Below are positions 19,197 through 27,301 of a stretch of 64,000 bases of DNA, in pieces (the stretch's first letter is position 1; every line of letters begins with the position of its first letter). The notes under the pieces were generated by a model. The model did not search any database and was not told where the DNA came from. It saw only the letters and a list, made by a program, of their open reading frames with translations. This DNA comes from an uncultured Collinsella sp. (GTDB lineage Bacteria; Actinomycetota; Coriobacteriia; Coriobacteriales; Coriobacteriaceae), in the NCBI GenBank assembly GCA_900550195.1, contig URRB01000002.1:124001-188000 (forward strand), in the 5' to 3' direction. The translations under genes and the position numbers were made by a program.

Positions 19197-20444
19197 CTAG
19201 ATCAGGTCCTCCGCATCATCGAAGGCGTCGGTATCGTGGACACCGCAGAAACGGGAGCCGGGACGAGCCTGGTTGCGGCACTGGATGCCGTCCTCGGACA
19301 CGTACTCGCAGCGGCGGACGTCCTCGTCCTCCTCGTCACCGATCAGGTCGGTGGCGGGCTCCTCGTGAACCGGGACGTTCTTGAGGATGTCGGCGGCAAG
19401 CGTCTCGGACTTGATGTCGATGTGCCAGCCGGTCAGGCGCGCGGCGAGGCGGGCGTTCTGGCCCTCCTTGCCGATGGCGAGGGACAGCTGGTCGTCGGGC
19501 ACGATGACGCCGGCGTAGGCCTTCTCCTCGTCGATGAGGACGCGGGTGACCTTAGCGGGCGACAGGGCGTTGGCGACGTAGACGGCAGGATCGGCATCCC
19601 ACAGGATGACGTCGACGCGCTCGCCACGGAGCTCGCCCACGACAGCGCGAACACGGCTGCCCTTGGGGCCGACGCAGGCGCCCACGGGATCCAGACGGTC
19701 GTCGAGCGAGTGGACGGCGACCTTGGAGCGCTGGCCGGGCTCGCGGGCGATCGACTTGATCTGGACGGTGCCCTCATAGATCTCGGGCACCTCCTGCTCA
19801 AACAGACGACGCATGAGCTCGGGGTGGGTACGGGAGATGACAATCGGCGGACGGCTGTGCTCGCCGCGAACCGGCTGCAGGTTGGAGTTAGGGTCGCGAA
19901 CGTCGATGATCACGGCCTTGATGTGCTGGTTGTGCAGGTAGCGCTCGCCCATCGGACGCTCGTTGCGCTCATTCTCGTAACGGCGCTGATCGAAGTGCGG
20001 AAGCTCGGCCTCGACGCCCTCGCGGATCTTGACGATCGTGAAGTCGGGCGTGGACTGCAGCACGGTACCGCTGATGAGGTCACCGATGCGGCCGGAGAAC
20101 TCCTCGTAGATCTGCTCGCGGGCGGAGTTGCGCACAATGGCGTTAATCTCGGCCTTGGCGTGCTGGGCGGCGATGCGGCTCGTGTTCTTGGGGGTGACGT
20201 CGATCTCCTCGAACTCGGTGAAGTTGCCCTCCTCGTCCATGGAATCGTCGATCGGCTCCAAGCGGTAGACGTAGATCTTGCCGGTGGTGCGGTCGATGGT
20301 CACCTTGGCGCCCCACTCAAGATGCAGGATCTCGGCATAGCTCTTGGCGAGCGACTGCTCCAGGCGGTCGATCAGGTAGAGCTGGTCGATGTGCTTCTCC
20401 TGGCAAAGCTCCATCAGGGCGGACATCATGTCGGATGCTGCCAT
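19197..20444 (-). CDS. nusA: Transcription termination/antitermination factor NusA with C-terminal Cys/His tail
   Basis: RNA polymerase-bound factor that controls pausing, termination and antitermination. Domains in order: N-terminal RNAP-binding domain (1-125), S1 domain (about 130-200), then two KH domains with D-P-V-G-A-C-V-G-P-K-G-S-R and L-S-L-A-I-G-K-E-G-Q-N-A-R-L-A. After KH2, the last 55 residues form an acidic linker followed by a compact C-x8-C-x10-C-x2-H pattern (C-E-Y ... Q-C-R-N ... F-C-G-V-H), which looks like a small zinc-binding module and is not part of textbook NusA. It starts one base after the rimP stop. Confidence 0.95.
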   Translation of the reverse strand: MAASDMMSALMELCQEKHIDQLYLIDRLEQSLAKSYAEILHLEWGAKVTIDRTTGKIYVYRLEPIDDSMDEEGNFTEFEEIDVTPKNTSRIAAQHAKAEINAIVRNSAREQIYEEFSGRIGDLISGTVLQSTPDFTIVKIREGVEAELPHFDQRRYENERNERPMGERYLHNQHIKAVIIDVRDPNSNLQPVRGEHSRPPIVISRTHPELMRRLFEQEVPEIYEGTVQIKSIAREPGQRSKVAVHSLDDRLDPVGACVGPKGSRVRAVVGELRGERVDVILWDADPAVYVANALSPAKVTRVLIDEEKAYAGVIVPDDQLSLAIGKEGQNARLAARLTGWHIDIKSETLAADILKNVPVHEEPATDLIGDEEDEDVRRCEYVSEDGIQCRNQARPGSRFCGVHDTDAFDDAEDLI

Positions 20445-20445
20445 C

Positions 20446-20940
20446 TTACTTTCCTTCCTTCGCGGGCTTGAAGTCGTAGGTGGGCTTCAACTTGCACTTT
20501 TTAACATCAGAGAAATCGAGGGTAACGGACTCGCCGTCCTCGAGCTCGAGGGTCACGCTCGTCTCGGTGGCGGAGGCAATCTTGCCGGCGTACTTGCGAC
20601 GGCCCTCGGTGGCGGTGGAGGTGAGCTCGCAGCTCTCGCCCACAAAGCGGGCAAAGTCACGCGGGCGGCGCAGCGGGCGCGCCATACCCGGGCTCGACAC
20701 CTCAAGCGTATAGCTCGAAGAGATGGGGTCGAGCTCCTCAATCACATCGCCGACCCACTTGGTGTTGGCCGTGACGTCGTTGAGCGACAGGCTCTGACCC
20801 TCGGCACCCTCGATACGCACGCGCACGCAGGGGGCCTTGGTGGCACCCACGAGCTCGACGTCGACGATGTCGACATCGTGCTGGGGAGCGACGGCCTCGA
20901 GCGCGTCGATGATCGCCTGCTCGGTCTTGGTCTTGACCAT
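20446..20940 (-). CDS. rimP: Ribosome maturation factor RimP
   Basis: Needed for maturation of the 30S subunit. The 164-residue protein shows the two-domain RimP layout with the conserved Y-T-L-E-V-S-S-P-G-M-A-R-P-L segment near residues 77-90. The start at 20940 has a GGAGG site six to seven bases upstream; the in-frame extension beyond it runs through the leader terminator and is rejected. The gene heads the rimP-nusA-infB series. Confidence 0.94.
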   Translation of the reverse strand: MVKTKTEQAIIDALEAVAPQHDVDIVDVELVGATKAPCVRVRIEGAEGQSLSLNDVTANTKWVGDVIEELDPISSSYTLEVSSPGMARPLRRPRDFARFVGESCELTSTATEGRRKYAGKIASATETSVTLELEDGESVTLDFSDVKKCKLKPTYDFKPAKEGK

Positions 20941-20960
20941 TGCGGCACCTCCATCCATAC

Positions 20961-20992
20961 AAAAAAGAAGCGGGGCCGAAACCCCACTTCTT
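20961..20992 (-). terminator. Intrinsic terminator in the rimP-nusA leader
   Basis: On the minus strand AAGAAGTGGGG pairs with CCCCGCTTCTT (one G-T pair) around a six-base loop, followed by a T-run. It lies only 21 bases before the rimP start and well after the leuS terminator at 21134-21173, so it falls in the 5' leader of rimP rather than at the end of leuS. This is the position expected of an attenuator. Confidence 0.75.
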
Positions 20993-21133
20993 TCAATTAC
21001 AACTTCATTTGCAAACAAACTATACCAATAGCTGCGGAAACGTGCAAGCATAGTACGAATCTGCAGGTCAGCGTGTGCACAGCTTCTCCACAAGAATAGG
21101 ACAATTGACCGAAGACACCTAGGCAGGTACATG

Positions 21134-21173
21134 CAAAACGAGGGACGACCCAACCGGATCGCCCCTCGTCTTT
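21134..21173 (-). terminator. Intrinsic terminator after leuS
   Basis: On the minus strand GACGAGGGGCGATCC pairs with GGGTCGTCCCTCGT around a short loop, followed by TTTTG. It starts 26 bases past the leuS stop. Confidence 0.85.
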
Positions 21174-21198
21174 AATGCGTCAGCTAAGCGCGCAGTGC

Positions 21199-23775
21199 TT
21201 ACTTGACCACCAGGTTGACCAGCTTGCCGGGCACGCAGATGGCCTTGACGACCGTCTTACCCTCGAGCCACTTGGCGACAGCCTCCTCGGCGGCAGCCTG
21301 TATCTCCTCGTTGGAGGCGTCGCGGGCGACGTCGATGCGGCCACGGACCTTGCCGAGAACCTGTACGACGATCTGCACCGTGTCCTCGATGGACTCGGCC
21401 AGGTCGAACTCGGGCCAGGCGGCGGTGTAGGCATTGCCCTCACAGCCGAGGGCCTCGTGCCACAGCTCGTCGGCCCAGAACGGGCAGATGGGGGCAAGGA
21501 CGCTCACGATGTCCTTGGCCACGCCGTAGCACAGAGCCTTGTCGCGGTCAGCACCCTCGGTGGCGTTGAGATAGGCGCTCGCCGCGTTGACGAGCTCCAT
21601 GACGGCCGAGATGGCGGTGTTGAACTGGCCGCGGTCGAAGTCCTCGGTGCACTTGGCGATGGTGCGGTGACGCTCGCGATAGAGCTTCATCGCGACCTCG
21701 TCGAGCGCGGACTTGTCAAAGGCCACGTTGGCGTCGCCGGACTGGACGAGCTGCCACACGATACGCCAGGCGCGCTTAATGAAGCGGTTAGCGCCCTCGA
21801 CGGCCTTGGGATCCCAGTCGAAGTCCTTCTCGGGCGGGGCGATAAACAGGATCGCCAGACGCATGGTGTCGGCGCCGTAAGGCTCGATGACCGAGCTCGG
21901 GGGAACGACGTTGCCCTTGGACTTGGACATGGTGTCGCCGTTCTCGTCCTTGACCATGCCCTGGCACAGCAGGTTGGTGAAGGGCTCGTCAACACTCAGC
22001 AGGCCCAGGTCGCGCAGCGCCTTGGTAAAGAAGCGGCTGTAGAGCAGGTGCAAAATGGCGTGCTCGATGCCGCCGATGTAGTTATCGACGGGCATCCAAC
22101 GGTCGGCCGCCTCGCGAGAGAAGGGCAGCTTGGTGTTGTGCGGGTCGGTATAGCGCAGGTAATACCAGCTGGAGCAGGTGAAGGTGTCCATGGTATCGGT
22201 CTCGCGCTTGGCCGGGCGACCGCAAACCGGGCAGGTCGTCTCGTAGAACTCCTTGCACTCGGCGAGGGTCTCGCCGGCACCCAGGTCCAGGTTCTCGGGC
22301 AGCGTCACCGGCAGCTGGTCCTCGGGCACGGGCACGATGCCGCAGTGCTCGCAGTGGATGGCCGGGATGGGGTTGCCCCAGTAGCGCTGGCGGCTGATGA
22401 GCCAGTCGCGCAGACGGAACTCGACCTTACGACGACCGCAACCCATGGCCTCGAGGTCGGCCACGATGGCAGCCTCGCCCTCGGAGTGCTTGCCGCCGCG
22501 CATGCCGGTGTACTTGCCGGACTGCACGAGCGTGCCCTCGGCAGCGTGGGCGCAATCCCAGTCGACGGTCTCGGCATGGAAGGTATCGATGGTCTCGCCG
22601 CTGGCCTCGACGGCAGCGCGATCGTCATCGTCCAGGATGATCGGCACGATGGGCAGGTCGTATTTGCGGGCGAACTCAAAGTCGCGCTGGTCGCCGCAGG
22701 GAACGGCCATGACGGCGCCCGTGCCGTAGTCGGCCACGACGTAGTCGGCGACCCACACGGGGACCTTCTCGCCGTTGACGGGGTTCACCACGTAGCGGCC
22801 GGTAAAGGCGCCGTGCTTCTCGAGGGTACCCTGGGCACGCTCGACGGCAGAGATATGCTTAGAGTCCTCGACGATCTTGGTCACGGCCTCCTCGTACTCC
22901 GTGCCCTCGACGAGCTCGTGCAGGCGCGCGTACTCGGGAGCCAGGACAAAGAAGGAGACACCAAAGAGCGTATCGGCACGCGTGGTGAAGACGGTGATCT
23001 TGCCCTCGTCGCCCTCAATGGGCTCGCCATCCTTGTCGCACAGAGTAAAGTCGACCTCGGCGCCCTCGGAGCGACCGATCCAGTTGGCCTGCATCTGCTT
23101 GACACGCTCGGGCCAGCCGGGGAGCTTCTCCAGATCGTCGAGCAGCTCCTGGGAGTACTCGGTAATCTTGAAGTACCACTGCTCCAGGTCGCGCTTCTCG
23201 GGCTCGGTACCGCAGCGCCAGCACTTACCCTCGGTGACCTGCTCGTTGGCCAGAACGGTCTTGCAGGTGGGGCACCAGTTGACCGGGTTCTTCTTGCGGT
23301 AGACCAGGCCCTTTTCCCACAGCTTCTCAAAGATCCACTGACCCCAGCGGTAGTAGTCGGGGCTGCAGGTCTTGACCATGCGATCCAGATCGTAGGAGAA
23401 ACCCATGCGCTTCATCGTGGCGAGCGCCTGGTCCATGTTCTTATACGTCCAGGCGGCAGCCTGTGTGTTGTGCTTGATGGCGGCGTTCTCGGCGGGAAGG
23501 CCAAAGGCATCGAAGCCGATGGGATGCAGCACGTCGTAGCCGCGCATGCGGGCCTGACGGGCCATGGCATCGCCGATGGTATAGTTGCGCGCATGGCCCA
23601 TGTGCAGGTCGCCCGACGGATACGGGAACATCTCGAGCACGTACTTCTTGGGCTTGCTAGCGTCGGTGTCGACGGCAAAGAGGTTGGAGTCCTCCCAGGC
23701 CTTCATCCACCTGGACTCAATGGCCTGCGCGTCGTAGACAGGGATCTCGTCCTTATGATCTGTGCAATCGCACAT
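21199..23775 (-). CDS. leuS: Leucyl-tRNA synthetase
   Basis: Class I aminoacyl-tRNA synthetase that charges tRNA-Leu. The 858-residue protein has the HIGH-type motif H-M-G-H at 58-61, a four-cysteine zinc ribbon (C-P-T-C ... C-W-R-C) near 165-185, the inserted editing domain, and the M-S-K-S-K motif near 616. Both length and domain order match bacterial LeuRS. The ATG at 23775 is preceded by an AAAGGAG site, which itself follows directly on a 119-base hairpin in the leader. No T-box specifier structure or TGGNACCGCG-type antiterminator was recognised. Confidence 0.97.
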   Translation of the reverse strand: MCDCTDHKDEIPVYDAQAIESRWMKAWEDSNLFAVDTDASKPKKYVLEMFPYPSGDLHMGHARNYTIGDAMARQARMRGYDVLHPIGFDAFGLPAENAAIKHNTQAAAWTYKNMDQALATMKRMGFSYDLDRMVKTCSPDYYRWGQWIFEKLWEKGLVYRKKNPVNWCPTCKTVLANEQVTEGKCWRCGTEPEKRDLEQWYFKITEYSQELLDDLEKLPGWPERVKQMQANWIGRSEGAEVDFTLCDKDGEPIEGDEGKITVFTTRADTLFGVSFFVLAPEYARLHELVEGTEYEEAVTKIVEDSKHISAVERAQGTLEKHGAFTGRYVVNPVNGEKVPVWVADYVVADYGTGAVMAVPCGDQRDFEFARKYDLPIVPIILDDDDRAAVEASGETIDTFHAETVDWDCAHAAEGTLVQSGKYTGMRGGKHSEGEAAIVADLEAMGCGRRKVEFRLRDWLISRQRYWGNPIPAIHCEHCGIVPVPEDQLPVTLPENLDLGAGETLAECKEFYETTCPVCGRPAKRETDTMDTFTCSSWYYLRYTDPHNTKLPFSREAADRWMPVDNYIGGIEHAILHLLYSRFFTKALRDLGLLSVDEPFTNLLCQGMVKDENGDTMSKSKGNVVPPSSVIEPYGADTMRLAILFIAPPEKDFDWDPKAVEGANRFIKRAWRIVWQLVQSGDANVAFDKSALDEVAMKLYRERHRTIAKCTEDFDRGQFNTAISAVMELVNAASAYLNATEGADRDKALCYGVAKDIVSVLAPICPFWADELWHEALGCEGNAYTAAWPEFDLAESIEDTVQIVVQVLGKVRGRIDVARDASNEEIQAAAEEAVAKWLEGKTVVKAICVPGKLVNLVVK

Positions 23776-23798
23776 ATCAGCTCCTTTAATCTTAGCTG

Positions 23799-23917
23799 GG
23801 GTCGGTCGGCTTGGCTTTATTCGCTACTGCGGACAGTCCTGCGCAAGACGAAGAGCACATTAAGTGCTCTTCTTTGCGTGCGGAACTTGTAGCGAACAAA
23901 GCCAAGCCGACCGACCC
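23799..23917. repeat. 119-base long inverted repeat in the leuS leader
   Basis: Two 29-base arms (23799-23827 and 23889-23917) are complementary with a single G-T pair. The central 61 bases contain a second hairpin (AAGAGCAC / GTGCTCTT). The right-hand end on the minus strand lies about ten bases before the leuS ribosome binding site. No open reading frame of note is inside. It could be a structured leader RNA or a MITE-like insertion; target-site duplications were not evident. Confidence 0.75.
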
Positions 23918-23951
23918 TAAGGTTAACTTGACTGATGATAGCAAATACGAC

Positions 23952-23986
23952 AAGCGAGATGCCTGCGACTTGCAGGCATCTCGCTT
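23952..23986 (-). terminator. Perfect 15-base hairpin between guaB and leuS
   Basis: AAGCGAGATGCCTGC and its perfect complement flank a five-base loop. On the minus strand the following bases (GTCGTATTT) are only partly T-rich, so it may act as a moderate terminator for guaB read-through. The strand assignment follows the flanking genes. Confidence 0.6.
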
Positions 23987-24046
23987 TATCTAAATAACGT
24001 GGTTGTGAATCAACCGCTATTTGTTACCCGCCCAAGCATGGTCGGG

Positions 24047-24140
24047 TTTTCCAAGTGCCGCAGATTGCCGTGAAAGAGGAGCGACGCGTACCTTGGTACG
24101 CGAGCGACGGTTTGAACGGCAAGGTGCGGTGCTTGGGAAA
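24047..24140. repeat. Long imperfect hairpin just downstream of guaB
   Basis: Arms at about 24047-24071 and 24116-24140 pair over roughly 25 bases with several mismatches, and enclose a second hairpin (GCGTACC / GGTACGC). An additional copy of the outer end (cccaagca near 24031) can compete for pairing. It lies six bases past the guaB stop and has no T-run, so it is more like a 3' stabilising or repeat element than a terminator. Confidence 0.55.
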
Positions 24141-24145
24141 GCCGC

Positions 24146-25657
24146 TTAGCGGTAGCTAACGCTTTGCTGCGAATCCTTGACCACAACGTCGTGGGCGCCG
24201 CCTTCGACGATTGAGGTGGAGCTCACCAGGGTCAGGCGTGCCTTTTCCTGGAGCTCGGGAATCGAGAGGGCACCGCAGTTGCACATCGTGGACTTGACCT
24301 TGTAAAGCGTGCCGCCCACGCCGTCCTTGAGGGAGCCGGCGTAAGGCACGTAGGAGTCGACGCCCTCGACGAAGCTGAGCTTCGCGGCGCCGCCCAGGTC
24401 GTAGCGCTGCCAGTTGCGGGCACGCGCGGAACCCTCGCCCCAGTACTCCTTCATGTACTGGCCGTTGACGTTGACGCGCTCGGTCGGGCTCTCGTCAAAG
24501 CGGGCGAAGTAACGGCCCAGCATCATAAAGTCGGCACCCATAGCAAGAGCGAGCGTCATGTGGTAGTCGTAGACGATGCCACCGTCGGAGCACACGGGCA
24601 CGTAGACGCCGGTCTCCTCGTAGTACTCGTCGCGAGCGCGGCAGACGTCGATCAGCGCGGTGGCCTGGCCACGGCCGATGCCCTTGGTCTCGCGGGTAAT
24701 GCAGATGGAACCGCCGCCGATACCGACCTTGATGAAATCGGCACCGCAGTCGGCCAGGAAGCGGAAGCCCTCGGCGTCGACGACGTTACCAGCACCGACC
24801 TTGACATCCTCGCCGTAGTTGGCGCGGATCCACTCGATGGTGCGCTTCTGCCACTCGCTGAAGCCCTCGGAAGAGTCGATGCACAGGACGTCGGCACCGG
24901 CCTCGATGAGCAGCGGCACGCGCTCGGCATAGTCGCGGGTGTTGATGCCGGCGCCGACCATGTAGCGCTTATCGCCGTCGAGTAGCTCGTTGGGGTTGGT
25001 CTTGTGGCTGTCGTAGTCCTTACGGAAAACGATGCCCATCAGGTGATCGTTGTCGTCGACGATGGGCAGGGCGTTGAGCTTGTTGTCCCAGATGACGTCG
25101 TTGGCAACCTTGAGGCTGATGTTCTTGTCGCCCACGATGAGCTGCTCACGCGGGGTCATGAACTCGGAGACCTTCGTCTGGTGGTCATCGCGGCTGGGGC
25201 GATAGTCACGGCTGGTGACGATGCCCAGGAGCTTACCCTTGGGAGTGCCATCGTCGGTAACCGGCATGGTGGAGTGACCGGTCTTCTCCTTGAGCTCGAT
25301 GACCTGCTCCATGGTCATGTCGGGGGTCAGCGTAGAATCGGACTGAACGAAGCCGGCCTTGTGATCCTTGACGGCCTTGACCATAGCGGCCTCGGACTCG
25401 GCGCTCTGGGAACCGTAAATGAAGGACAGGCCACCCTCGGTAGCGAGCGCGACACCCATGTCGACGCCCGAGACGGACTGCATGATGGCGGAAACCATGG
25501 GGATGTTCAGGGTGATTGCCGGCTTCTCACCGCGCTTAAAGCGGGTCAGCGGAGTCTTGAGAGAGACGTTGTTGGGGATGCACTGCGAGGACGAGTAACC
25601 AGGGACCAGCAGATACTCCGAAAACGTGTGGGACTCACCGGGAAAGAACGTAGCCAT
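24146..25657 (-). CDS. guaB: IMP dehydrogenase
   Basis: Oxidises IMP to XMP with NAD+, the committed step to GMP. The 503-residue protein has the TIM-barrel core split by a pair of CBS domains (about residues 105-220). The NAD/IMP loop G-I-G-G-G-S-I-C-I-T-R-E near 316-327 contains the catalytic cysteine, and the flap G-S-A-R-A-R-N sits where the arginine-tyrosine dyad is expected. The second half carries inserts relative to the E. coli enzyme (R-Y-D-L-G-G region), as in a subset of Gram-positive and protist-like GuaB. Start at 25657 has a GGAGAAAC site upstream. It appears monocistronic between hairpins. Confidence 0.93.
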   Translation of the reverse strand: MATFFPGESHTFSEYLLVPGYSSSQCIPNNVSLKTPLTRFKRGEKPAITLNIPMVSAIMQSVSGVDMGVALATEGGLSFIYGSQSAESEAAMVKAVKDHKAGFVQSDSTLTPDMTMEQVIELKEKTGHSTMPVTDDGTPKGKLLGIVTSRDYRPSRDDHQTKVSEFMTPREQLIVGDKNISLKVANDVIWDNKLNALPIVDDNDHLMGIVFRKDYDSHKTNPNELLDGDKRYMVGAGINTRDYAERVPLLIEAGADVLCIDSSEGFSEWQKRTIEWIRANYGEDVKVGAGNVVDAEGFRFLADCGADFIKVGIGGGSICITRETKGIGRGQATALIDVCRARDEYYEETGVYVPVCSDGGIVYDYHMTLALAMGADFMMLGRYFARFDESPTERVNVNGQYMKEYWGEGSARARNWQRYDLGGAAKLSFVEGVDSYVPYAGSLKDGVGGTLYKVKSTMCNCGALSIPELQEKARLTLVSSTSIVEGGAHDVVVKDSQQSVSYR

Positions 25658-25736
25658 GTTTCTCCTTTTTCCATGCGACCGGTCGGCTGCAGGCCTCGTA
25701 GGACCCAGCCCAACCTTGGGCGCCCAATACTGGGGA

Positions 25737-25765
25737 AGTATCTTAACGCACTTTGACTGCTACAA
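25737..25765 (-). promoter_or_regulatory. Candidate sigma-70 promoter for guaB
   Basis: On the minus strand TTGTAG (25765-25760) and GATACT (25742-25737) are 17 bases apart, four of six matches to the consensus in each box, 80 bases upstream of the guaB start. Suggestive only. Confidence 0.35.
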
Positions 25766-25850
25766 TGCATGATTTAAGAAGAGCACACGAGGGTTTGACG
25801 CAGGCTTTGCGTTTACCCAGCAAACACTTTAGCGGGGAGACGTGGAGCGT

Positions 25851-26195
25851 ATGGAGTACAAGACGACGGCAAAGTTGGTCATTCAAGCGTGCGACAAGGA
25901 TTTGCCGGGCGTGTTCGGCCACGGCTGCGTCTTGCTGCTGCAGGGTATTGCCCGCGAGCACTCGCTCAACCGCGCCGCCAAGAGCATGGGCATGGCGTAT
26001 TCCAAGGCCTGGCGCATTGTGAACGAGGCCGAAGGTCAGCTGGGCTGCAAGCTCATCGAGCGCGACGGAGCCCGCGGATCCACGCTCACCCCCGCCGGCG
26101 AGCGAGCCATAGCGGTCTACGAGGAGCTGCAGGCCGACATCAACAACGTCATCGCCACCAAAGCCAACGCCCTCATCGCAAGTATTAAAAAGTAG
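25851..26195 (+). CDS. ModE-type winged-helix DNA-binding protein
   Basis: A 114-residue protein that consists only of the LysR/ModE-like winged helix-turn-helix domain: L-L-Q-G-I-A-R-E-H-S-L-N-R-A-A-K-S-M-G and the recognition segment Y-S-K-A-W-R-I-V-N-E-A-E, followed by the wing (R-G-S-T-L-T-P-A-G). The molybdate-binding domains of full ModE are absent, so it is a single-domain regulator of the kind found beside metal or oxidoreductase genes; its target is unknown. One of the few plus-strand genes. The ATG at 25851 is used; a GTG three codons earlier is possible. Its last 11 bases overlap the convergent PLP-fold gene. Confidence 0.75.
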   Translation: MEYKTTAKLVIQACDKDLPGVFGHGCVLLLQGIAREHSLNRAAKSMGMAYSKAWRIVNEAEGQLGCKLIERDGARGSTLTPAGERAIAVYEELQADINNVIATKANALIASIKK

Positions 26196-27189
26196 CTAAT
26201 TTACGAAGGGCGTTGTCTAGGGCGGACGCTACGACCAGGGGGTCGTCGGTGCCGGCGAAGAGGCGGACGGTGCTCCCCTGCTTGCCGCGTGGGGCCGAAA
26301 GGCGCGTCGTTGCGCCGCCGGCGGGCGACGTGCTGAACTCCCCCGGCAATGTGTCGAACAGCTCACCCGCACTTCGCTCGATAAGGTCAAACTCAACCGC
26401 CGGGCCAAAGCCGTGCTCGAGGATTCCCGTTGCAACCGCATGATCGGGATGCGAACCCAGCCCAGGATAGCGAACGTTACACACCATCTCGTTAGCAGCC
26501 AGATACTCGGCCAGCGCACGGGCGCGATCGAAGTGCGCCTGCATGCGAGCATCGAGCGAGGACAGCCCGCGTTCTAGCACGTCGGTCTCCTCGGCAGACA
26601 GGCCAAGCACAGACGCACCGCAGTCCGCAAGCAACGCGTGTGCGCACTCTGCGGCGGCATCCACGCGATGGCGCTTGAGCTGCGAGCGCGCCACCGAGAC
26701 GGCGACGAGCTTGCGCGGAGCTTCGCCGGCACACACACGGTCGAGTGCCTCGAGCGACAGCGCGGCACCCAAGCGCAACGGATCGCATCCAAAAACACCT
26801 GCCACGGTGTTATCCACCACAAGCAGCGCATGCGCCTCGCGAGCCGCGCGGCCCAGGGCACGAAGATCGGGCACACGCAGGCCAAACCCGCCGATGGAAT
26901 TGACGAACCACCACAGATGCGGCCCGCCATCATCAAACGAAGCATCAAAGCCCTCGGACGCGGCAGTAAACGCCGCAACCGACGGCTCCCCCACGAGCAC
27001 AACGTCGCAGGCATCAAAGCCGCGCGCAAACGCATCGGCAAAGTCGTCCGCAAAGGCCACCAGGCGATCACTAGGCCGCACAATCCCCAGCAGCGACAGC
27101 GCCGCCGGCACGTGCGAGGCCGCAACAAGACGCGCCTCACGCGCGCCGGCCCTTGCAGCCCAGGACTCTTCTAGCTGTTGCACGTCCAC
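26185..27189 (-). CDS. Degenerate Cys/Met metabolism PLP-fold protein
   Basis: About 334 residues with the fold-type I layout of cystathionine gamma-synthase/lyase relatives. The segment H-A-L-L-V-V-D-N-T-V-A-G-V-F fits the conserved aspartate strand that contacts the PLP ring, and a C-terminal S-T-V-R-L-F-A-G-T-D-D-P motif resembles the family's end motif. However, the usual S-x-T-K-Y-x-x-G-H lysine motif is not recognisable (S-V-A-R-S-Q-L-K-R-H-R stands in its place), so catalytic activity is uncertain. A GTG at 27189 is used as start because AAGGG lies upstream and the ATG at 27216 has none. Unusually Ala-rich. The exact reaction cannot be named. Confidence 0.6.
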   Translation of the reverse strand: MDVQQLEESWAARAGAREARLVAASHVPAALSLLGIVRPSDRLVAFADDFADAFARGFDACDVVLVGEPSVAAFTAASEGFDASFDDGGPHLWWFVNSIGGFGLRVPDLRALGRAAREAHALLVVDNTVAGVFGCDPLRLGAALSLEALDRVCAGEAPRKLVAVSVARSQLKRHRVDAAAECAHALLADCGASVLGLSAEETDVLERGLSSLDARMQAHFDRARALAEYLAANEMVCNVRYPGLGSHPDHAVATGILEHGFGPAVEFDLIERSAGELFDTLPGEFSTSPAGGATTRLSAPRGKQGSTVRLFAGTDDPLVVASALDNALRKLATF

Positions 27190-27272
27190 GCGGCACCATC
27201 CCTTACATAAAACCAAACCAAGACCAGCCCACCCAGGTCGAGAAAACGTCAGCGCAAGCAGCGTCGAGCGGT

Positions 27273-27296
27273 CCGGCGTTCGTTAGAACGCCGGAA
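27273..27296 (-). terminator. Hairpin at the end of the pel-cotH-vtc operon
   Basis: A perfect ten-base stem (tccggcgttc and its complement) with a four-base loop starts six bases after the DUF4956 stop. There is no T-run on the minus strand, so termination would be weak or assisted. Confidence 0.45.
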
Positions 27297-27301
27297 CAAA
27301 A

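Noticed and set aside
23776..23998. T-box riboswitch upstream of leuS
   Set aside because: No specifier loop or TGGNACCGCG-like antiterminator was recognised; the large hairpin has no T-run.
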